Assembly (NCBI GenBank): GCA_023630585.1
Contig: CM042555.1
Span: 14,554,501-14,618,500, forward strand
Reading direction: 5' to 3'
DNA length: 64,000 bases
DNA from: Cranoglanis bouderius
Taxonomy: Eukaryota; Chordata; Actinopteri; Siluriformes; Cranoglanididae
The position numbers were made by a program, and so were the translations under genes. Below are positions 36,555 to 64,000 of this stretch, piece by piece (the stretch's first letter is position 1; the number at the start of each line of letters is the position of its first letter). Under the pieces are notes generated by a model. That model was given only the letters and a program-made list of their open reading frames with translations, had not been told where the DNA came from and searched no databases.

Positions 36555-36699
36555 GTTCTGGATTGAAACTGCACAATGCACTAAGCATCAAAGCCTCAAG
36601 ATACTACATGATACATTCCAGATTTCAGTGCATCAGAGACATTAGGCTGGAATACTGGGGACCCAGTTATCCATTGGAATCCACTGGAGTAGATCCAGT
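35170..36699. other. Downstream flank/3' UTR region of chrm4
   Basis: The chrm4 3' UTR should start just below 36700, but I could not fix a poly(A) site. There is a T run near 35538-35557 and a very long T run at 36509-36551, which is an A run in the chrm4 transcript sense. No other gene is seen. Confidence 0.45.
36509..36551. repeat. Poly(T) run of about 43 bp
   Basis: An uninterrupted T tract about 150 bp beyond the chrm4 stop codon; on the gene strand it is oligo(A). Confidence 0.95.
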
Positions 36700-59284
<22,585 letters not shown>

Positions 59285-59660
59285 GTTGCATGATTATTAA
59301 AGATGCATATCAGGGCAAAAGGAAAAAAAAACATCAAAATCCAGTTGGTTCACACTGCGTAGTTTCTCCTTATCCCTGTTAAAAGTGCTCTCCTCATGTT
59401 CCAGCTATTCTGCTCTCTCCGTCACGCGCTCTGACCACGCGAGGCCCCCGCCACTGCTGAGAGACTCATGAGTACAGCAGCCATTTCCGCCTGACTGCTA
59501 ACGAAACTGAGCCCCTTTTCACTGGACGGAGTTTTTGATCGCCAGATGTTGAACGAGATCTCGACGTCTTTTCAAGGAATTTAACGTGGATGAGAGTTAG
59601 TGATGTCATCCAGTGCCAACCAATCACCACAGAAGCCGACGGTCCGCGCGACCCACAGTT

Positions 59661-59684
59661 TTCAGCACGCAGTGAACAGAGCGC
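59661..59684 (+). promoter_or_regulatory. RE1/NRSE-like site 1 near chrm4
   Basis: The left half TTCAGCACG matches 8 of 9 of TTCAGCACC. After a 4-bp gap GAACAGAGCGC resembles the right half GGACAGCGCC. Spacing is two bases longer than canonical. Confidence 0.45.
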
Positions 59685-59940
59685 TAGTGTTAGAATAAAA
59701 AACAACTATACTTTTCCTCCCTGTACCACACATAAAAACCCGAAGCGCACAACTACCAGCTCCGCCAGTCACCTAAACAACTACATATGCATTTTTTAAA
59801 TTTATCGGTTCATTGAGATATGGTAAAGCTCATGGAATGTGGCAGCTCGAGCATTTTATATCTGGTCGTGTTACTACTTTTGAACCACCCAGCTATTTTG
59901 TACACAGCGGCTTTGGCTGAAGCGCTTGTACGGAGCCCAT

Positions 59941-59967
59941 TTCAGCACCATCACGGGTGGACAGCTC
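59941..59967 (+). promoter_or_regulatory. RE1/NRSE-like site 2 near chrm4, expanded spacing
   Basis: A perfect left half TTCAGCACC (59941-59949) and a right half GGACAGCTC (59959-59967; consensus GGACAGCGC) are separated by nine bases. Their centres are 18 bp apart, a spacing class described for REST binding. Confidence 0.6.
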
Positions 59968-60096
59968 AGATCACACAGCGCGCGCTTTAGAGCCATAGCA
60001 ACAGAAGCCCGCGTCAATTACTGTTCATGTCCGACTGGATAAAAATGAACACTGCATGGGCTCAGTCAACATTGTTGGATTGCTGGTGTCATTTAG

Positions 60097-60242
60097 GACC
60101 CATAGGCTAGTTCGTAGTGCATAGGCACTCATTTACGACTCATTTAGGCACTCATTTACGACCCATGGGCCATTTTCGTAGTGCCCAGGCACTCATTTAC
60201 GACTCATTTAGGTACTCATTTACGACCCATAGGCTAGTTCGC
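60097..60242. repeat. 63-64-bp tandem repeat, 2.3 copies
   Basis: GACCCAT starts at 60097, 60160 and 60224. Each full unit contains CACTCATTTACGACTCATTT, itself a roughly 20-bp sub-repeat. The units differ at a few bases (GGCTAGTTCG against GGGCCATTTTCG). Confidence 0.88.
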
Positions 60243-60744
60243 TGTGTGAAGGAGAGTTTATTATAAATTGGCCTGGAGACCTATTAATACACCACAGCTG
60301 TGACAATGAGTAAAAGGACAACTTGTTGAATTCTCAGATGCGAATACAAACAGCTAGGACGATGTTGTTGTACACTTGCTGTTCACTCTGGTGCAAACTG
60401 TACCAACACAACTGTACCAGCAAAACTGTACTAATACCATGAGCACAGAGTGCCAAAGAATTATTTCCATATCTAGCAAGGAAGCGAGGAAGCAGATCCA
60501 GATGTTGAATTTGCATTTGGTAACTGTTCATGTTTTTGTCAAAGTCTACAGTCAAGAGACGCCTTCATGAATGTAAATTCAGACGGTTTACCTCAAGATG
60601 GCAACCACTATGGTAAATGGCAACACACAAGAACAGAAAGGCCAGATTAGCCTTTGCTAAAAAAAAAAATGCTCTAAAAGAAGTCTGACAAACCTTTCAA
60701 GGGGCTGGATATATTACACAGCAAGTGAAGAGTCAGTTCTTGAA

Positions 60745-61330
60745 GTTGATGTGTTAGAAGCAGGAAAAATGGGCAAGTGTAAGGAGCTGAGCAACTTTGA
60801 CAAGGGCCAAATTATGATAGCTGGATGACTGGGTCAGAGAATCTCCAAAATGGCAGGTCTTATGGGGTGTTCCCAGTATGCAGTGGTTAGTACCTACCAA
60901 ACGTGGTCCAAGGAAGAACAACCAGTGAAACGGTGACAGGGTAATGGGCACCCTTTCTTTTACATCATGTGGATGGCTGGGTGTGTGTGTGTGTTACTTA
61001 CATGGGGAAGATATGGTACCAGGATGCACTATAGGAAGAAGTCAAGTCAGAAGAGGCAGTGTGATGCTCTGGGCAATGTACTGTTGAGAAACTTTGGGTC
61101 CTGGCATTCATGTGGATATTACTTTGACACGTACCACACGGACCACCAGATCAAGTACACCCCTTCATGGCAACAGTATTCCCTAATGGTAGTGGTCTCT
61201 TTTAACAGGATAATATGCCCTGGCAGACTGCAAAAAATGTTCAGGAATGATTTGAGGAACATGACAAAAAGTTCAAGATGTTGATTTGGCCTTCAAATTC
61301 CCCAGATTTCAATCCGAAATCTGGGGGATG
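60745..61330 (+). mobile_element. Decayed Tc1-like transposase fragment
   Basis: The plus strand opens MGKCKELSNFDKGQIMIA at 60769 with an HTH-like stretch and internal stops. Near 61205-61320 there is an NRIICPGRL region and a phrase like FPSNSPDFNP (the third catalytic block). No inverted ends seen. Confidence 0.65.
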
Positions 61331-61331
61331 T

Positions 61332-62214
61332 ATATAATATTATGTTTATATTATAGTAATAATATAATATAAACCTGTGATTTGACTTGCAACTAGAACT
61401 ACTGTATGTTCTGCTGCTAATCTGATTAATCTGAAAATGTATCAACACTTCTACCCAATCAAAATCAAGTATTCATCAGGACTGTGGTGTAAATGCATTT
61501 AATAACTGATGCAGATGGTGCATTGGTGATGCTGAAAAACCTGCTTTGAGCAACTATACAATCAGAAAACAGGTAAAAACCAATAAAATCTTGTCATGTT
61601 GTGTATAATCACAGCCTAAGATGATATATTTGTGCTGTTTATAGATTTCAATTTAGATGGAATTTATGGATGTATGGGTTTATGGATTTCAATTTAGATG
61701 GTTTTCAGTCAAAGGTCCTCAACCAGTGGAAACATTAGCTAATTTCTTGAAATATCTTATCATTCCTGGATCCAGCTCCAGCTCTGCACCAGCAACTTGT
61801 CAGTGGAAAAACGAATCCATAGACACATTAGGTTATCTTCAAACACTCGCACACATGCAAAAAGCACAAAACTAACAAATCTCGTGCACTGAGAGCTGTC
61901 TCATAGCAACTGCAGAAGAGATTGATGGCAACCAATAAACAGAGAATGCTCATATGTAAAAAAAAACAAACCAAAAAAAAAAAAACAAACAAAAAAAAAA
62001 CTAATGTGGCAGAAGAGAGTGAGAATCTATTGACACCCTACAACGGTATAAAATAAAACAACATTAATAAATCAAACATACAGGGAAATACACAGCCATA
62101 CAAAACTCACAAAATGGAAATTGAAATGATATGGAGTACAGTAGTATGGGGCTTTAGATATAGCAGCACTATATCAGGGCTAAGAAATATCATAAAAATG
62201 TATGTGCATTGCAT
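61332..62214. other. Unassigned DNA with A-rich tracts
   Basis: A-rich runs near 61960-62000. No exon or repeat otherwise supported. Confidence 0.45.
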
Positions 62215-62760
62215 ACACTATATGCAATATACATATCCAATTTTGGACATCCAATTACAGATTTAGTTTCACCTTTGCTGTTATAATAATCTTCACACTT
62301 CTGGGAAGGATAACCACTAGATTTGGAGCATGGCTGTGGAGATTTGCCTATTCAGTCATAAGAGCATTAGTGAGATCAGGCACTGATGTCAGGCAAGAAG
62401 GCCTGGGGTGCAGTGGGTGTTCTAATTCATCCCAAAGGTGTTCAGTGGGGTTGAGGTCTGGGTTCTGGTAAGTTCTTTCACACCAACTTTGGCAAACCCT
62501 GTCTCTATGGACCTCACTTTGTGCAAACAGGCATTGTCATACTGGAACATGTTTGGGTTTGACCCTTTAGTTCCAGTGAAGGGAAATTTTAATGTTTACA
62601 GCATACACAGACACCCAATTACATGCACTTGCATGCTTCAAACTTTGTGGCCCACATATGGGTCATGTGCCATGGAATGCTTACACACAGCTGACATTTT
62701 CACTGTTGATCTGCTCAAACTATTTGAACATGTCTGAGCTCTGACTGGCACAAGAGACCA
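62215..62760 (-). mobile_element. Tc1-like transposase fragment, minus strand
   Basis: On the plus strand TCATCCCAAAGGTGTTCAGT, GGGGTTGAGGTCTGGGTTCT and CAGGCATTGTCATACTGGAA are the reverse complement of the usual C-terminal coding phrases of a fish Tc1-like family. Decayed; no ends identified. Confidence 0.6.
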
Positions 62761-62764
62761 GGAA

Positions 62765-63768
62765 ACAAACAGTTTTTACTACTCTATAATTATCATTAAC
62801 ATTACAATTCACTGTACAGTGTTTTACATTACACAAGCAATTTGTAAAAGGCATGCAGTCATCCAGCATAAACCTAGCCGTTTGTTTTGAGTGCTTTTAG
62901 ATGTACTTTCATTCAAATGTGTTTGATAGAGCGTGTTCCTAAGTTTCTACCTCAAATACAGTACATCTAAAAAAGCACACCATGGACCTGAACACCCCCC
63001 CCCACCTCTTTTTTAAAATGCCTTTAAAAGAAAGGCATTTTTCTTTTACTCTGCCTTTGTGTAGGAAACAAGATCACAGTGTTGCACACACATTTCTGTT
63101 GTAGAGATTTTATCCACTCCATAATTCCACTTTCCTTGTCCTAATCTTTGCAATATATCTTACAACAGAAATGGTTCTGTACATCACAGACACATTGTCT
63201 GTCCTGTCAGTTGCTCCTCCACTGAAAAGCATGATGGAATCTGTTGGATCCAATACTGCATCTATCGACTGTGCATCTCTGGTGCTTCCACTTACTGTAG
63301 ACTTGAAAATAGCATGCTTCTTTAAAAGCAAGTAATAGATAGTCTAGTACTCTATATTAGTAATATAGGAAATGCCATTTGCCTTTTGCCCTGTGATCAC
63401 TTTGTTAGAGTTTCACAAATGTTATTTTTTATAACTGAATTTAAATTTTATTTGCCAAAAAGTTCAGAATTTTTAAGCACAGTTATTTTCTTTGTAGTAA
63501 CTCTCTTTGTTCTAGGTGAGTGCCCAACCTAGTTCCATTAGCTGAACAGGTAAGGCCATAATTAACAGGCAGATTAAAAAAAACAACAACAAAAAAACAA
63601 GGCCGTAAGTGTCCTCACTCATTAAGCATATTATTAAGATAATGTGCATTTGGTGGCACTAGCAATCCACAGGGAGAACTGATTCAACATAATCAACGCA
63701 AACATCATTACCAAAGAGGACATTAGGAGTATGCCGCATCAGTCAATCCACTATCAGGAGAGAAAGAG

Positions 63769-63824
<56 letters not shown>

Positions 63825-64000
63825 TGCACAAATATTCTGATGCTTTATTGTATCATGAGTCATATTCACAAAAAAATCTTAAGGCTAAAATTAGCTTTTA
63901 AATTAGGACAAAAGACTTTTTTCAATAGTAAATGTATCAGGTAATAAAAATATACAGATCAGAAGTCATGATGTAATAGTTTTTTGTCCACCGTGTAGTT
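62765..64000. other. Window end: unassigned DNA
   Basis: A C run near 62995-63004 and a (GA)n tract at 63769-63821. An open frame of 73 codons on the minus strand at 63110-63331 has no recognised similarity and no splice context I trust. Confidence 0.4.
63769..63821. repeat. (GA)n microsatellite
   Basis: An AG run of about 50 bp. Confidence 0.95.

Larger units (their letters stand above)
59285..60010 (-). promoter_or_regulatory. CpG-rich 5' region of chrm4
   Basis: CpGs are dense relative to the surrounding DNA (for example CGTCACGCGCTCTGACCACG near 59419 and CGGTCCGCGCGACCC near 59639). A CCAAT box lies at 59620-59624 and a CRE-like TGATGTCA near 59601. The transcription start is not resolvable. 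Confidence 0.55.

Noticed and set aside
60097..60242. CRISPR-like repeat-spacer array
   Set aside because: Eukaryotic context; the units are contiguous tandem copies without unique spacers.
61299..61326. Short palindrome around AAATTCCCCAGATTTC
   Set aside because: It lies in the usual SPDLNP-coding stretch of a Tc1 fragment and arose from a small deletion there; arms are only about 11 bp.
63110..63331. Minus-strand 73-codon frame as a possible exon
   Set aside because: No recognised similarity, and no convincing splice sites or start context.

Overview
The window looks like nuclear DNA of a teleost fish. Three vertebrate genes with canonical introns sit in the order dgkz (+), mdk (+), chrm4 (-). 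This is the order and orientation of human 11p11.2 (DGKZ-MDK-CHRM4-AMBRA1). The non-coding DNA is AT-rich and full of Tc1-like transposons and very long (GT)n, (GA)n and (AT)n microsatellites, as in ostariophysan fishes. A catfish-like or characin-like genome is plausible, but the species cannot be fixed from the sequence alone.

Layout. 1-7.9 kb: the last four coding exons of dgkz (diacylglycerol kinase zeta: C-terminal ankyrin repeats and the ETAV PDZ ligand), with two Tc1 elements in introns or just upstream. 7.9-18.6 kb: dgkz 3' UTR and intergenic DNA with a perfect 34-bp-arm palindrome, a LINE fragment interrupted by a Tc1 element, and smaller repeats. 18.67-32.75 kb: the midkine gene. 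It has a non-coding first exon behind a 16-bp E-box palindrome, four coding exons giving 146 aa, and a poly(A) signal. A Tc1 copy in intron 3 ends 25 bp before exon 4. 32.8-36.7 kb: intergenic DNA with a 620-bp internally deleted Tc1 derivative. 36.7-59.3 kb: chrm4 (muscarinic receptor M4) on the minus strand. The main coding exon is 36700-38183. The start codon lies 21 kb away at 59284-59282, in a 55-nt coding exon, so the predicted protein is 512 aa. The intron between them is crowded with at least nine Tc1-type copies of several families, a possible LTR, a MITE and about ten long microsatellites. 59.2-60.25 kb: a CpG-rich putative chrm4 promoter with two RE1/NRSE-like half-site pairs and a 63-bp tandem repeat. 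60.7-64 kb: Tc1 fragments and unrecognised DNA; no AMBRA1 exon was recognised.

The genes are not an operon. dgkz attenuates diacylglycerol signalling, mdk encodes a secreted heparin-binding growth factor, and chrm4 encodes a Gi/o-coupled acetylcholine receptor. Their proximity is ancestral vertebrate synteny.

Most interesting observations: (1) RE1-like pairs upstream of chrm4, a classical REST target in mammals. (2) A (TG)10-TTTTAG acceptor on the chrm4 coding exon, resembling the CFTR exon 9 (TG)mTn arrangement. (3) A Tc1 terminus that probably supplies the branch point of mdk intron 3. (4) One Tc1 family whose internal hairpin has its loop inverted between copies. (5) A perfect 34-bp palindrome. 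(6) An uninterrupted 327-codon Tc1 transposase frame. No wholly new multi-gene system is evident.
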